Origin: Hypomyces perniciosus
Taxonomy: Eukaryota; Ascomycota; Sordariomycetes; Hypocreales; Hypocreaceae
Assembly: GCA_008477525.1 (NCBI GenBank)
Contig: SPDT01000001.1
Span: 5,208,001 to 5,272,000 of the forward strand
Reading direction: 5' to 3'
DNA: 64,000 bases
Shown: piece after piece, positions 44,461 to 56,223 of the stretch
Layout of the letters: each line of letters opens with the position of its first letter
Numbering within the stretch: the stretch's first letter is position 1
Program-made: the position numbers and the translations under genes
Notes under the pieces: model-generated
Told to the model about the DNA's origin: nothing
The model's database searches: none
Seen by the model: only the letters and a program-made list of their open reading frames with translations

Positions 44461-46595
44461 TAATAGAAGTCATAATGAAGCTCCATAAACCGAAGCAGCA
44501 ACCAGTGTGACATCAGAAATGGGCAGTCATGAAATACCATGTCCACCTGGCAAGTTTTGGCTCAAAACTGCTTTGTGCCTCTCTTTTGGTCAGTTAACAC
44601 TCTCCGTCGTCTTGTAGTGGTTGTTGATGCATCAATAGCATATCCAGGACATGTGTTTCATCAAAGATATGTGTGTAGAAAGGCGTATGGTAAATAACAA
44701 TAGTTGCCCTGCTCGTAAATGGTCATGGGAGGGGAACATCCCATGGGTGATTGGGACCATAAATAATCAGTCCAGCCGTGAGGGTATGAGGGAAATGGGA
44801 CACAAGGTGTGGTGACTAAAGGCGCACAGGAGTTAGGCTGGCCATTACCTGGGCTCTATCAACCTGCCCACAAAAAGGTGGCCGTTCACCCGGAAAGCTA
44901 GAGTTATCACACTGCCTTCTCCTTTGTTCTACGATGATGGAGGTTTTTGCTTCTGTGGTGAGGATCGCTTGTTTGCGGTGTGCGACGTGGACGGAGTTGA
45001 TGTCGACTGACGATGTAACTCTTTATGGATTTATGAGCATTGGTTACAACCTGTGGTATTGCACCGCCTGTGCAAAGACGACAGGCTACGGAGAGGACAC
45101 GGAGACATATTGATACTATGTACATATTTACATGTATGTACATACATAAGCCAAATCGAACTGTTTCATAAATTTCTCATCAGCATGATAGTAATCATGT
45201 AGCTACATGAAGTCGCACGCTTGCAGAGGTGGGTTTGCATGTGCATCGCCCAGAGGCGGAAGTGAATAGTGAAGATTTGATTGGCCTATGTGAAGTACTT
45301 TGTAGGCCAATCTGGCTCGCCCTTTCTCTGCCAGCTTCCAGCCTCTAGACACAACTTAGACATCCAACTATGGTGATAGGACCCATCGAGAAATTGACTT
45401 GAGCTGTAGACGGAAGCGGGGCAATGAAGATCCATTATGAAAGTGTTTACTCCGTACTTGTCCATTTCTTGCCTTAGGTGGCACGTGCTCTAAAAGGCCA
45501 GAAATGGATATTGTCTTTTTGTTAGCTTCGGGCCTCGACGGTAAGGAAAGAAATAGACAATAACCTGCGGTAGGAGATTGGGTGGTACGAAGTACGTAGT
45601 ATAAGCAGACCCTTTATCTGCATAAACACAAAATCACAAGGTTTTCTGCCTTATAGGGGGGAAAATTAGGTAGACCGGTCTCTAGATTTAAGATATTTTT
45701 ATACTGCAAAAAAAAGTGTCTGAAAAAAACATTACTGTACTGTTGGGAGCGAAATCGCCGTCCTCTTTACACTCTTCGAGAATTTTGAAGCACAGACCAT
45801 CGGTACCTGCTGTATACATTTATATACATTGCCATTTCTAGACAGCCAGAACTAGCCCCAAATTACCCCATAAACCCTGGCCTACTTTGGATTTTTACAC
45901 GTAAGGTCTCGGAGAGGAAGTATCTTGAAGGTCTTCTAAAGTATATAGGGCCAGCGGCAAACCACGTGAATTGTAGACAGTGCCAAAGCCAACGCAAAAT
46001 ACGAAAATATGCTGCTTCGGTATGTATTCTTAAAATGAACTACATATCAAGTCATATAGTTAAGTGTTCGTGTTAATTTTCCCCACTAATATGCCTTAGC
46101 GCCACAGATAGCGATATTAAATTCCTAAAATGCGAGCTTGCATTTTCAATTATAAGAGAAAGAGATAATGACTACGGAGTAAAGGTTAGTGAATTCGTCT
46201 CTCTATACGACGTACAAGCCGGATAATTGCTCGCCACTGTAGTATGTGTAGGTAGCATAGCTCTCCAATCAACACGCATATACATATCAACTCCCAAACT
46301 TTAAATTCTAGAGGTTTCTTATCAAATGCTTGGGAGTGGCGACTCATGAAAGCAGGACGGTGGGAATAATTGGGTCAATTCAGTATTATAATAGCGTAAT
46401 ATATAAACTCAATCGTACTGTAATCGCCACTCTCATGCATCTGACAAGAGGTTATGATAATAAATAAGACGTACGGGGTATAAATTAATCCAGTCCCCTT
46501 TAACCCTCCGTCGCAAAGTTATAATAGAAAGAGAAGAAGTTCAGGCTTACACACTTTAAAGACTAGGTGCTTACCTCTCTTATTTATGCTTGTGG
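44461..46595. other. Gene-free, AT-rich stretch
   Basis: About 2.1 kb downstream of the NLR gene with no supportable gene, RNA or complete element. TACTCCGTA-type motifs occur at 45448 and 46173. Confidence 0.5.
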
Positions 46596-49500
46596 TTATC
46601 GAAATTTTTGTTGGAGCAGCTTGACGACGGCCTCGCGCCCCTCATAGGCGGCCGGCCATAGCGGCGTCCGACCCTCCTTATCCTTGGCCTCGACGTCGGC
46701 GCCCTTGTCGAGCAGCAGCTTGACGACGGCCTCGTGCCCCCTAGAGGCGGCCGGCCATAGCGGCGTCCGACCCTCCTTATCCTTGGCCTCGACGTCGGCG
46801 CCCTTGTCGAGCAGCAGCTTGACGACGGCCTCGTGCCCCCTAGAGGCGGCCCGCCATAGCGGCGACGACCGACCGTACTTGTTATCCTTGGCCTCGACGT
46901 CGGCGCCCTTGTCGAGCAGCAGCTTGACGACGGCCTCGTGCCCCTCATCGGCGGCCCGCCATAGCGGCGACGACCGACCGTACTTGTTATCCTTGGCCTC
47001 GACGTCGGCGCCCTTGTCGAGCAGCAGCTTGACGACGGCCTCGTGCCCCTCATCGGCGGCCCGCCATAGCGGCGACGTCTGACCCTCGTCATCCTTGGCC
47101 TCGACGTCGGCGCCCTTGTCGAGCAGCAGCTTGACGACGGCCTCGTGCCCCCCATCGGCGGCCGGCCATAGCGGCCTCTGACCGTAGTCATCCTTGGCCT
47201 CGACGTCGGCGCCCTTGTCGAGCAGCAGCTTGACGACGGCCTCGTGCCCCCCATCGGCGGCCCACCCTAGCGGCGTCCGACCGTAGTCATCCTTGGCCTC
47301 GACGTCGGCGCCCTTGTCGAGCAGCAGCTTGACGACGGCCTCGTGCCCCCCATCGGCGGCCCACCCTAGCGACGTCCGACCGTACTCATCCTTGGCCTCG
47401 ACGTCGGCGCCCTTGTTGAGCAGTAACTTCACGACAGCACGATGGCCATAATGCGACGCTACCATGAGATCCGTAAAATTCTCAGTCTTAATCAAGCCTG
47501 TGACCTGCCAATAGATCCTAAACCATACCGAGTAGCTCTTTGAATCCGGATCACAAATTCTCAGAGCGGAGCGTACAATAGCAGCATCATCGACAATACC
47601 GGCCTCGCGGAAGTGAGCACCCCAAGCTTTTGCCGAGTAATCTAAAAAGGCATTGCTATCGGCGTAGTGGCGGGTTTCCTTGTCTGTACCTGTTGGAAGG
47701 CTAATGTCGGAGTTGAAAAAGTTCAGATAGAGCACGCAGAGCTCTGCAAGAACAGTGTGTGCGTGGCGAGTAGTGATGGAGTGATGCCAGCGCAGCTTCG
47801 ATGGGACAGTTGTAGGCAATGCCAAATCTGTAAGGAGAAATTCGCGAGCCGTTTGATGAAGGAAATAAATCTTGCCATCATAGATTGAGATGAATAATCC
47901 ACACCAAGATCTAAGACGCGACTTAAAGTCCTCTTCATCCTCTAAGTCGAGGTCGTGAATACTCTGTAATGTATCGTCTATATTCACGGCAATATTCATT
48001 TCCGAGAGCGTTAGCGGCCGACTAGCTGCTAAGATGATACATAAGGTCTTCCGAACCATCGGGTGTTCCTTAGATCGGGCAAGAATCTGCTCGTATGCCT
48101 CATTGATACTCTTTGGAAGTGTTGTAATAGTGGACTCGACTCCCTTCAGTGTCTTTTTAAAGTCTTCTTTCTTTAAGTAGTCGAATACAAGGTGTACCCA
48201 GAGATAAGTGCGGTGGGGAGTCTCCTGTAGTTTTTTCTCTAGGTAGCTCATGATTTGGGGGGAAAGGCCTTTTTCCTCTGATAGCTGATTAATCCGATGT
48301 GTAATGACGCGATTAACCTCGTGGCTAATCGCTTCTGACTCTTCCTCTCCTGGTATACGGATATTTGGAAAGGCATCTAATAGGCGGCGGAACTTGGACA
48401 CAATCTGCTCATACGGGCGGCATGTTAGAAGGTACTTGACCTTGCCATGGCCCAACTGGTCGCGGCGGAATTGGCTCTCTATATTCCGCATCAGGTCCAC
48501 AAACTCGGATTCGGCACATTCATCTAGGGCATCAAGGACCATAATTACAGGTCCTGCCTGGGGATCCTTGATAGCATTTCGTAGAACCTTCCAGAGCGAT
48601 TCTGTAGAGCTGATCAATCCTTGCCCATCCTTGCGGAATTCTGTCATGGCATGTTCGATTAGACACGGCTTCTGAGAGAAGAATTGGTGAAGCAGTGCGC
48701 AAAGGGCTTGCCGGACGGTGTTCTGGTCTTGGTCTTTGAAGAAGAAGTAGCAGATAGTTGCTGATCGTGGCAGGTCGTAGTCGACCAGGTACTTGGCTAA
48801 TACTGACTTTCCACAGCCAGGATCCGCTGATACCAGCAGGGGGCCGTAGTCCTGTTCTAACCACATCTGGAAGTGCTCGTGATTAAGGAACCACATGCAT
48901 GTGTCTTCAACCCTTTCTTCCACTCGGTCTTTATACCACTCGTATGTGGCGTCCCTATTGCCAGTGGTGAGCCGGAATAGCTGGTGACACTCTTCTTCTT
49001 TTTCGGATAGCCTCTCGTTGGCGAAATCTTTCTGGGCTTGGAGATGCTCCATTGCAATGTCCTGATGCTTCTTTGCAGTATCCCGCTGCTCCTTTGCAAT
49101 ATCCCGATGCTCCTTTGCAATGTCTCGATGCTCTGTACATAGAATTAATATGTATTAATAGTACGATTTAGAGAGCCTCGGACTGACCAGATAGAATATC
49201 ACCGATCTTCTTCTCAGCTTCAACCCTATTTGGTGCGATTCGATTGAGAAGGTCCTTTGTGTACACCGCTGCCACCATGGCTGCATACCCCTGCCACTCC
49301 TTATTCTTGTGGGAGTCTGAATAGTCGCAAATGCCGCGAATGACTAGACACGGAAAGTGGTTCATTAATCCCGCCGCTTCCATCTCAAAACACTGAACAT
49401 CCTTTTCCGCTGCGAGCTTGTCTCGAAGCACAGCATCCTTCATGAGTTGGTTTGCTGAAGCGATCAGGCCGTAATGGATAGTCGGATTATCCTCGTCTTC

Positions 49501-50175
49501 CGTCCTTTCGGGTCGCAAAATGAGGGTTGACGGATTATTCCCACATGTCACCGCACAATCCGATTCCTCGTTTGTAGGGTGGCAGACGTTACTTTGATAC
49601 AGTCTGTCGCTGCTTGGATCGGGTCGTCGATATTTCTTCCGTAGCCTTGGCTTTTTATCGAGAATAGCACCGATGGCTGCCTCAAGCTGATTTCCTTCGC
49701 CCTCATATTGCGCCTGAAGGCCAGCTATAGCTGCACGTAGAACTGGTGGCGGTTGGTTCAGGAACCCTGTTGTTTGGAAGCTCTGCCCTTGTATGGTTTT
49801 GCCGAAGTCGAACTGGAATACGCCACCGTTGCTGCCGCCTGGAGAGCTAACCACCACATCTCCCAAGCGAATATCGTGCTTTCGACTGGGCGCGCCTCCA
49901 CCAATACCAACCATCAATCCGATTCTAACGTTGGAGAAACTGTGTGACATATCTGCCGCCACACGTGCTGCAGAGGATATGCCATACTCTCCACCAGGCA
50001 AGACGGCGATAACAATGTTATGCTTCCCAATTTTGCCTAATGTATAATCGTTATTATCGTTCGTGGAGACCATCTCTGGCCCTTCATGCTTTTCGTCGAG
50101 GACAGCTTGGGCAGCAACATATTCGGTCGTGATAGCACAGATCCAGCCGACTGTGTAATCCTTAGGGTTCGGCAT
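46596..50175 (-). CDS. NLR-type receptor: nucleoside phosphorylase-NACHT-ankyrin
   Basis: Two exons, 50175-49188 and 49132-46596, joined by a 55-nt GTCAGT..ACAG intron; exact frame, 1174 residues. Residues 1 to about 325 are a nucleoside phosphorylase-like domain (VGWICAITTEYVAAQAVLDE, MVGIGGGAP, FEMEAAGLMN, IRGICDYSDSHKN). A linker with repeated HRDIAKE heptads follows. The NACHT NTPase has a P-loop (ADPGCGKSVLAKY) and Walker B (IMVLDALDEC), and is followed by a winged-helix region (ILAASRPLTLSEMNIAV). The C-terminus has nine ankyrin repeats (GHEAVVKLLLDKGADVEAKD), the last truncated. This is the classical architecture of fungal NLRs involved in self/non-self recognition and cell death. The repeats are nearly identical at the DNA level, as in sensors under concerted evolution. 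Confidence 0.9.
46611..47420 (-). repeat. High-identity, GC-rich ankyrin-coding repeats
   Basis: About eight tandem units of 99-105 bp with long identical stretches (TTGTCGAGCAGCAGCTTGAC on the plus strand recurs in almost every unit). Base composition is visibly GC-rich compared with the AT-rich flank at 44461-46595 and the rest of the gene. Some units carry a one- or two-codon insertion (DNKYGRSSPLW). Confidence 0.9.
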
Positions 50176-50402
50176 CTCTCCAGACGGTTTATCAGAGGCG
50201 GACTAAGGTGCAAGATCTCTCTCCGATAAACTAGGCAAAGTTCTCACTAGGTTCAGTCGCTAAAGTCGTAGATGCGTGGTTTGTGGAGGGTCTAGATTAT
50301 CTTGTGTCTTGAAAGCGGGGTATCCGGCAGCTAACCTACTACCCAGCCATCTACAGTTTCTTATTCTCTCAATAGACAATCAGCATATCTAGATATCAAT
50401 AG

Positions 50403-50427
50403 TTTTTTTTTTTTTTTAAAAAAAAAA
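50403..50427. promoter_or_regulatory. Poly(dT)-poly(dA) tract upstream of the NLR gene
   Basis: Fifteen T followed directly by ten A, about 230 bp upstream of the NLR start codon. Such tracts disfavour nucleosomes and are common in fungal promoters; a regulatory role here is inference. Confidence 0.45.
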
Positions 50428-50599
50428 TTGTAGCTGAAGGAGCTAGGAATAAATACATATCAGTCAGATGAAAAGCTGACATTTACATCGACAACTGCAA
50501 GGGAAGAGGGGTACAATTTAGTACCGGGTCAGCACGATAAGGTTGTATTAGCCTGGTCTAACTGGAGGATCAGCGCTAATGTCAGTCACTTGTATAATC

Positions 50600-51271
50600 A
50601 CGTGATGCATTGGCTAAAGGTTCTCGATGATTTAAGCGATGCCGCAGCTTTAGGCCCGTTAGCCTCATGCATTCTAGACCTCGGTGAAATCGCTTCACTT
50701 AAACAGGCGTCTTTCCCCGGGGAGCCTAGCCCTTGCGCTTGGTCCCAATACCCTTATCGCGCCCACTCTCATCTATAAAAACCATCTAGTAGGAACGGAA
50801 ACAAGATACTTTATATATATGTTCGGCTTGCAGATGTGGGTTTCGCTCTTTCGCAACGTTCTGTGCGACATTCTTCGTATAGTCCGCACCCTTCAAGGCT
50901 CTACTTATACTAAAACGTGTCACATTAACATCGAATTCCTTCCAAAGGAAAACGACCATATCCTTAAGACGCATACAAGGGGTTAGGGCAAGCTAGTCAC
51001 AGAGCGCAGTCAACATATTATCAGTAATAGTCTTAGGTCGGCCGGCACCATTTGATGGTGCTTTGGTTGTTCTAAAGTGAAAGACGTTCGATCGGTTGTG
51101 GCGTACTGTACGGGCAGTGGAGTTGGCCAGCTTGGCTAGATTGTTATCAGTAGGCACTTGATCGCCTTGTAGCCTAGCATAGATTGCGTCCTCGATCAAG
51201 CGTCGCTGGGCGAGCGCAAGATTTGGCGCCATTGTTGGAGATGTGGTACATACTCCGTACATACTTCTCAA
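50600..51271 (-). pseudogene. Tc1/mariner transposase relic
   Basis: The minus strand encodes the N-terminal HTH region (MAPNLALAQRRLIEDAIYAR, LAKLANSTARTVRHNRSNVF, GAGRPKTITDNMLTALCD), then, in another frame, the second helical region (DMVVFLWKEFDVNVTRFSIS, RALKGADYTKNVAQNVAKER), then DESG of the first catalytic Asp motif, followed by several stops (near 50784, 50736 and 50712). It is typical of fungal Tc1/mariner transposases. The rest of the DDE domain is unrecognisable, and no terminal repeats were found. Confidence 0.8.
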
Positions 51272-53157
51272 ATATCGTCTGATCCGCTGGAAATCCTGCT
51301 GCGCCTAGATAGGTTGTCTGTTCTCTGCAGAAAAAGCAAAATAATGCCTCGGCCGTAGATAACAAGATTCAATAAGCATTATGGAGATACCGTGCATTCA
51401 AGTGCCCAACAATTTCCAGCGCATTACGAAGGGCAGACGTCGAATCTTCGTTGCAGCAAAAGCTAAGAAAATGGTCTAGTGTGCTAATGATGAGCAACAC
51501 AGAGGTTGAGATGCCCCGACGAAAACCCAATAAAGCAGTAAAAGCTCCACAGCGGATGTTGAGAAAGCAGAAGCCACGATGCAGTTGACATGCTTGTTTA
51601 CTACCCTTGTTAGGCTAGAGAACGCGGTATTAGTTGAGGTGCAAGACAGCAATAGGAGAGCACATAGCGCTCAAAAGATCCTGCAAAAATGCAAATAAGA
51701 AATGATGGAAGCATTGAGTAGCTTTCTCTGAGTTTTGGTAAAAAAGGAAAAAGAAGCTCAGAAAAAGTATGGCCGATGTTGGTCACGATCCTTCAACTGT
51801 CGTATGCCAAAGCTTCGACAGCTGCGACTCACTACGTCATCACCTACTTCATAATTCTTCTTTGTACATGTCATAGTACATGTAACACGAGCTGTATCAT
51901 GAAATGTGGTAGGGGCTTTTCATCATGAACTCAAGCCTATTGCTGTACTATTTAACGTTCACCTCGCCGCATTGAGACCAATCCTCTATTGGGCAGAGGC
52001 ATCGCAAGGCAAAACCCCGCGAACTTATCTAGCCAAAAAGTTTTGGGGACCTCAGCTTTAATTAGGTAAGACATCTCAATTCAGGTTATATGTTGATGCA
52101 GGTGTCATATCCCAAGTAATATGTATATGTATAATAGCCGGGCCTGAGAAGCATGTGTTTATTTTATTATTTGCGTCTAGTAAGTAAACTAGTTACATGA
52201 ATCCTCATCTGGGCAATAGGACGTTAGGAGCCAGCAGCTCAAGGCCACCGTTCGCTAAATTTCAATTTACAAATGAAAGAGGGTCAATTGTGAGTTGTCA
52301 ATCTGAATCAGTTAAGGGGTTCGTCTCCTCCACTAGTTTCTGGAAGTCCTTGCTTCCTGAGGGTCCAAGTAAGTGCGAGGAGGGGGTCTCCCCTGGTGGG
52401 ATATCTGGTAGAAAGGGCCTAACCATCCTACATTCCGCGAAGTGACCTCGTTCCCTGGATTCGTGTGCAGGACGGGGCGCGGGAGTTTCAGTTCTGGGGG
52501 GGACCTTGGGGCCGCCTTTGGGGTGTGGTGCGCCTACTTCAATTTCGGGCCCGCAACTTCGGACATATACGAGGCAAAGTTGAAGTTAACTACTGGGTTA
52601 TTCTGAGAGCAGCTGCTACTCAGCCATCTCGAACCAATATATTCCATCAAGCCAATTAATAATATCTAGATTTTCCAATATATAAAGACATTTTGCTCGT
52701 TGGCGGTCGTGACATTTGTCGGGATTCATTGCGGAGAACCGAAGGGGGCCGACTGCACGCTGTGTGCCTCAAGGTTCCCAATGAAGCCACGCAATTCTTC
52801 TGTGACTGACTGGTGATACCCGGGCAAGATAATAGGACCTACACAGGCCAACAAGACTTCTTGAAACAAACCAGCTGGATCGACAAATACATACAACGAA
52901 TCTAGCGATCACACCTTCCGCTTTTTGCCTCCCTTCTCTCGCCTACGTTGAATTCCGCTGCCCTTAGGTAGAAAGTGGAGCTTCGCTTGATATGAGAAAT
53001 CATATTCAAAGATGACATCTATTTATAGAGGTATCTAGAAACAGGAGACTCCATATTACCACCCATCTCGCTTTCCAATACCTCCCCGTTACCCTTAATA
53101 CAATACTCAGTCATGAGGTATGAAAACACAGGCAAGTAAGGAGGCTATAAAAACATC
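51272..53157. other. Gene-poor stretch
   Basis: Contains the second copy of the 21476 repeat (about 52180-52290) and a possible decayed coding stretch at about 51383-51700 plus (KGRRRIFVAAKAKKMV, then RLENAVLVEVQDSNRRAHSA, with stops between), perhaps another transposase remnant. A TACTCCGTA motif is at 51251. No intact gene. Confidence 0.45.
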
Positions 53158-54110
53158 TCACTGTCCGAATAAGAAGTTTGCAAAAACTTTTGAACCGACC
53201 ATCGTTTCTGATCGAAGGGCTTTTTGAGTCTTCTCCTCAGATCCACCTGTTTCCTTGCGCTTTGCCTCCATACAAGACTCGGCCTCTTTCACAGCCCCTT
53301 GAGGGTCGCGCTTGTGCTGTAAGAGGAACTGTTGGATGTCCGCTGTAGAAAATTCCCCACTTGGTATGGCTTCTGCGAACTCATCGACCATGTGGTCCAG
53401 GACATTGGCTTGATCTTGTTTTTCTGCGTCACTGTAAAAAAAAAAGAAACAGCTCTTTGATACATAATCTCCATCGTGGCTAATGTGAAGCGAATAGGTA
53501 CATCCACTCGTCCTGCTCGAACCAGTGCTGGATCTAGACTCTCTGGACGGTTAGTTGACATAACGAGAATGTGCCCTTGATGGGAGCCAACACCATCTGG
53601 AGCATTCAACAATCCAGAAAGGGTTACTCCAGCGCCATCGTTATTGGCTTTGTTAGTTTCACAATTCTTCCGAGAGACTGGATCGTGCTGGATGCCACAG
53701 GTATCTATATTCTCGAACAGCACAATGCACGTGGCCGGGAGCGCCCTGAACAGAGTCAACAGTTCGGCGTCGGATGATTTCGAAAGTTGAATAACATAGA
53801 TGTCGAGATTGAATTCTCCAGCCAATGCCACTGTAAGGCTAGTCTTTTCTGTTCCTGGAGGGCCATAGAATATAACCTCGCTTGTATGGAATCGCGTGAG
53901 ACTTATAGTATTTCTTCGTGCTGGATTGAAGAAACTCGACCATGTCCTTTATCACTTTTTTCTTCTCATTTCAGCCAAGGATAACAGTATGAAGGGGTCT
54001 TCGATAGATGGCTGCTCGCTTTTCCCAAGGGTGTTGAGCGAAACGAGTGTCGCGCTTGGGATGATAGTTTCTGGCCAGACAAAGATTTGGTGTGCCGAAG
54101 GTTAGTACAG
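53158..54110 (-). pseudogene. BCS1-like AAA ATPase, disabled
   Basis: The BCS1-like order is clear: YRRPLHTVIL, KDMVEFLQSS, IPYKRGYI, GPPGTEKTSL, CIVLFENIDTCG, GVTLSGLLNAPDGVG, MSTNRPESLDPALVRAGRVD, then FAEAIPSGEFSTADIQQFLL. Lesions: an in-frame TGA after TVILG; a small deletion after KRGYI that shifts the frame just before the P-loop; Gly-to-Glu in Walker A (GTEKT for GTGKT); Asn in place of Asp in the Walker B EDID; and a frame change at a ten-T run near 53436-53445. BCS1 proteins are mitochondrial AAA ATPases, but fungi carry many non-orthologous relatives, including ones next to NLR genes. This copy cannot make a normal enzyme. Confidence 0.8.
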
Positions 54111-54186
54111 GTTGTACTTTCCATACTCCACCGTAATTCAGTAGCCTCCTTCAGGGAATGATATCTACGATCCATGTCAGGCCTTG

Positions 54187-54400
54187 GCATCTTTCGGTAT
54201 CTACCAAAGCCTAGGTCGCGGCCCAGTGCTGTACGATGAACAGCTCCGGGATCATAGTGAGGCGGAAAACGGCCTCAATCAAGCGAATAGAGCAGTTAGA
54301 GACAGACCTGAGCTTTATTTTTTAATTTTATCAACACATAATGTAAATAAATATCGGGTCACTAAGCACTACAAATCTCTTCCCTCGAAAGAGTTATTTT
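54187..54400 (+). pseudogene. Relic fragment with a partner at 56035-56215
   Basis: The plus strand reads IYQSLGRGPVLYDEQL, SEAENGLNQANRAV and KYRVTKHYKSLPSKEL. A related remnant upstream of 56224 reads LYNGSRLRAQSEVNNLSQ and LYLDKYWITKHPTVFLKG with frame changes. Both seem to derive from the same unrecognised protein family. This one sits between the two pieces of the BCS1-like gene. Confidence 0.4.
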
Positions 54401-54635
54401 TATTTGTGTCACTTGGTATTCTTCATACATCCCCCCGGATTGGTCATAATGGATCTTCTGGCAAGAGCAGCATACTGATCTGCGGAATCTTGCGATGTAG
54501 GCTAATGGGATTTATCTATGGCTTAATTTTGCCCTTGCAGGTAGAGCGAGATGGGACGCGAATACGCAAGTAATAATGCAGTGCAGGAAAAGGCTGGGGT
54601 CTTTTAATCTATAAATAATAATAGCGATCTTGCTA

Positions 54636-54890
54636 CTATACATACTGGCTTCTTTGAACTTCAGGCAGCTGTGAGAGGAAATCGGTTACATTCCCATAAT
54701 CGTCATCCTCGCCATCAATCTCAATAGAGGCCGCAAGGCTATGCTCTATATGTTGAAGTATACCACAATGGAAAATGCAGAAGTAGAGAGCAGGTATAAA
54801 AGCTGAACTGATCCAGGGTGCCAGATTCCGCGCGAGCGGGCCTTTGACAAGTGTGGTTAGGAGGGTGAAGATGATACCGAGGGATTCCAT
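54636..54890 (-). pseudogene. Probable N-terminal piece of a BCS1-like gene
   Basis: A frame of 84 residues from an internal ATG (MESLGIIFTLLTTLVKGPLA) with a hydrophobic segment (FIPALYFCIFHCGIL) and a SLAASIEIDGEDDDYGNVTD motif resembling the end of the BCS1 N-terminal region. It lies in the same orientation about 0.5 kb upstream of the AAA part but is separated from it by unrelated sequence, so the gene appears to have been split. A longer upstream extension to 55094 is possible. Confidence 0.5.
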
Positions 54891-56223
54891 GCCAGTGATT
54901 TGTATGGTTTCTAATTCAACTGCGATAGAGTTGTGGTTATGAGCAAGACTGTGGAAGTAGGTTTGGCGGAATACTTGAATACTTATAAGATGTCTCAAGA
55001 CACGAGAGCTGTGGAGTGCCTCTCTCCAAAAAGGCAGCAGGCTGCCAGTCGCCTCGCAGGCACAGCCCGCTAAAGAGTATTGATTACTACCCAATATCCA
55101 TCGCTAAGGCTATTCTATGTAGTGTTCAGGAGTGGCCAAGGCGAGGTCTAGATGGAAGGATAACAATACAGAGGTTGACCACGGGGGTACCTCAGTACGA
55201 CTGAAGTTAGCCTAGGTCGTCATATTAGGGCGTCCACAACAGTGAGGAAAAAGCCTCATGTCTTGTATCAAAAAGCGGTGAGATCAGATAGTAATGGACT
55301 GCAAGCCGAGTAAGGCAACTAAGAATGACTTCCGAGCCTCCCTCTATCCAATTTCTGGCCTCCTGAATCTTCTGTCTCTGTTGTTGGCCGAAGGCATTAG
55401 TTCTGGCCTAGACTAGGGGGGGATTGTGGCGCGTAATGTGATGCGGCAAAATATCCCTGCGTGATTGCCTCATGCCCTAGACTCATTTGTATTTCGATAT
55501 CAAAATGCTACAGGCTGTATCGTACTAGCCCCATCTCTCCTCCACACGGGAACAGTCTACCTACTAATGAATCATGGCAAGCTTGAGCTCAGGTACTTCG
55601 CATGGAGTGGATTAGTAATTTAGGAAAGCATATATGTAAGCTCAGGCTCTGCTACTTCAAGGCCGCGGATGCCTTGCTCGTACTATTTATGAGCCCTTTC
55701 GATCTAGTATTGGTAGGAATCCCATGTGTATCTCTTTCGTGGTGCTATGCGGGGCTTGCCCAGAAGCCACAACTCAAGTTCCTTTGTCGCTTGCAATGCT
55801 ATATCACTGGGAGCTTCTGCAAAGTGGGAAATGTGTCAAAGTGTCGGTGACATGGATGCGAGTGTTAAACCTCTACTTTTAACCCTTGGTTGATACACAA
55901 GCTAATACAAACGCAAGGCGATGTATTTGTAATTATAATGAGGCTGACTTCAGGGAAGCACAATTGTGATCCTTGTCAGGCGTCGAGGTACCTAGCCCCA
56001 GCTGTGTAAGCCGAATCGCCTCTTCCAGGAACATGGCCGTCCCTTTCCTCTACAACGGGTCGCGGCTTCGGGCTCAAAGCGAGGTAAACAACCTCAGTCA
56101 AGTATAATAAGTGAGCTAGAACCTAGGCCGAAGTGGACGTTCTCGCCCTACAAGCTATATTTAGACAAATACTGGATCACCAAACACCCAACAGTTTTTC
56201 TCAAAGGACTCCACTTCTAAAGA
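54891..56223. other. Gene-free stretch with relic
   Basis: No intact gene. The remnant at about 56035-56215 is the partner of the fragment at 54187. A plus-strand frame at 55602-55850 has no support. Confidence 0.45.

Noticed and set aside
46580..47254. Ser/Arg/Thr-rich minus-strand frame (SSCCSTRAPTSRPR repeats) and its plus-strand counterpart
   Set aside because: Alternate-frame readings of the GC-rich ankyrin repeats of the NLR gene.
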